Shown: positions 5,694 to 5,795 of the stretch, one piece after another
How positions within the stretch are numbered: the first letter of the stretch is position 1
Layout of the letters: each line of letters opens with the position of its first letter
DNA from: Oscillospiraceae bacterium
Lineage (GTDB): Bacteria > Bacillota > Clostridia > Saccharofermentanales > Saccharofermentanaceae
Direction of reading: 5' to 3'
Assembly (NCBI GenBank): GCA_902782985.1
Contig: CACZPC010000109.1
Location: forward strand, 1-5,795
DNA: 5,795 nt
Notes under the pieces: model-generated
What the model saw: the letters and a program-made list of their open reading frames with translations, nothing else
Told to the model about the DNA's origin: nothing
Databases searched by the model: none
Program-made: the position numbers and the translations under genes

Positions 5694-5795
5694 ATGAGCA
5701 ACAAGTTTTATACGCCCGACGGCTTCAACGACACTTTGCCGAGCGTATGCGCATTCAAAAAAGATGCCGAAAGTAAATTAAGAAGGTTGTTCTCC
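5694..5795 (+). CDS. hisZ: Probable ATP phosphoribosyltransferase regulatory subunit HisZ, N-terminus only
   Basis: Only the first 34 codons are present; the gene runs off the right edge. The peptide reads MSNKFYTPDGFNDTLPSVCA, followed by FKKDAESKLRRLFS. The pattern TPDGFxDxLP followed by a basic helix ending in LRRLF is typical of the N-terminus of HisZ, the histidyl-tRNA-synthetase-like partner of short-form HisG, which carries out the first step of histidine biosynthesis. HisZ usually opens his operons in Clostridia. The alternative is histidyl-tRNA synthetase (HisS), whose N-terminus is related (often GTxDxLP); the TPDG form and the amino-acid-operon-style operator favour HisZ. It has its own promoter, operator and ribosome binding site, so it is a separate transcription unit from the walRK-like operon, though read-through is possible. 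Confidence 0.72.
   Translation, partial: MSNKFYTPDGFNDTLPSVCAFKKDAESKLRRLFS

Overview
The window looks like ordinary chromosome from a low-to-moderate GC Firmicute of the class Clostridia. Codon choice (AGA/AGG arginine, many GAT and ATC codons) and the gene content fit a Lachnospiraceae-like or related anaerobe, but I cannot assign a genus. Every complete gene is on the + strand.

Layout: (1) bases 1-82 are the 3' part of a 5S rRNA, the end of an rRNA operon cut by the window edge. A strong intrinsic terminator (89-127) closes it. (2) A short control region (about 130-221) has a plausible sigma-A-type promoter and two 11-bp-phased direct repeats. (3) A tightly packed five-gene block runs from 222 to 5591: a WalR-type OmpR-family response regulator, a WalK-like membrane histidine kinase with a very long acidic C-terminal extension, MurA (first committed step of peptidoglycan synthesis), a WalJ/YycJ-type metallo-beta-lactamase-fold hydrolase, and RlmH (23S rRNA pseudouridine methyltransferase). 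The last three start codons overlap the preceding stop codon (TTGA, TAATG, TTGA), which points to one translationally coupled operon. (4) Just after the rlmH stop there is a full-consensus promoter (TTGACA, 17 bp, TATAAT), a perfect 20-bp palindrome just downstream of the expected transcription start, and a strong ribosome binding site. These lead into the first 34 codons of a HisZ-like gene that runs off the end.

The core gene set (response regulator, kinase, YycJ, RlmH) matches the cell-wall-homeostasis walRK locus of Firmicutes. Here the kinase regulators WalH and WalI are absent and murA occupies that part of the operon, so the sensor system is physically linked to an early cell-wall enzyme. 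The kinase has one N-terminal membrane segment, no visible extracellular sensor and no obvious HAMP, but carries about 276 residues after its ATPase domain.

I do not see a new mobile, defence or RNA-based system. The points most worth a second look are the kinase C-terminal extension, the walRK-murA linkage, and the palindromic operator in front of hisZ, whose core resembles the TrpR operator.
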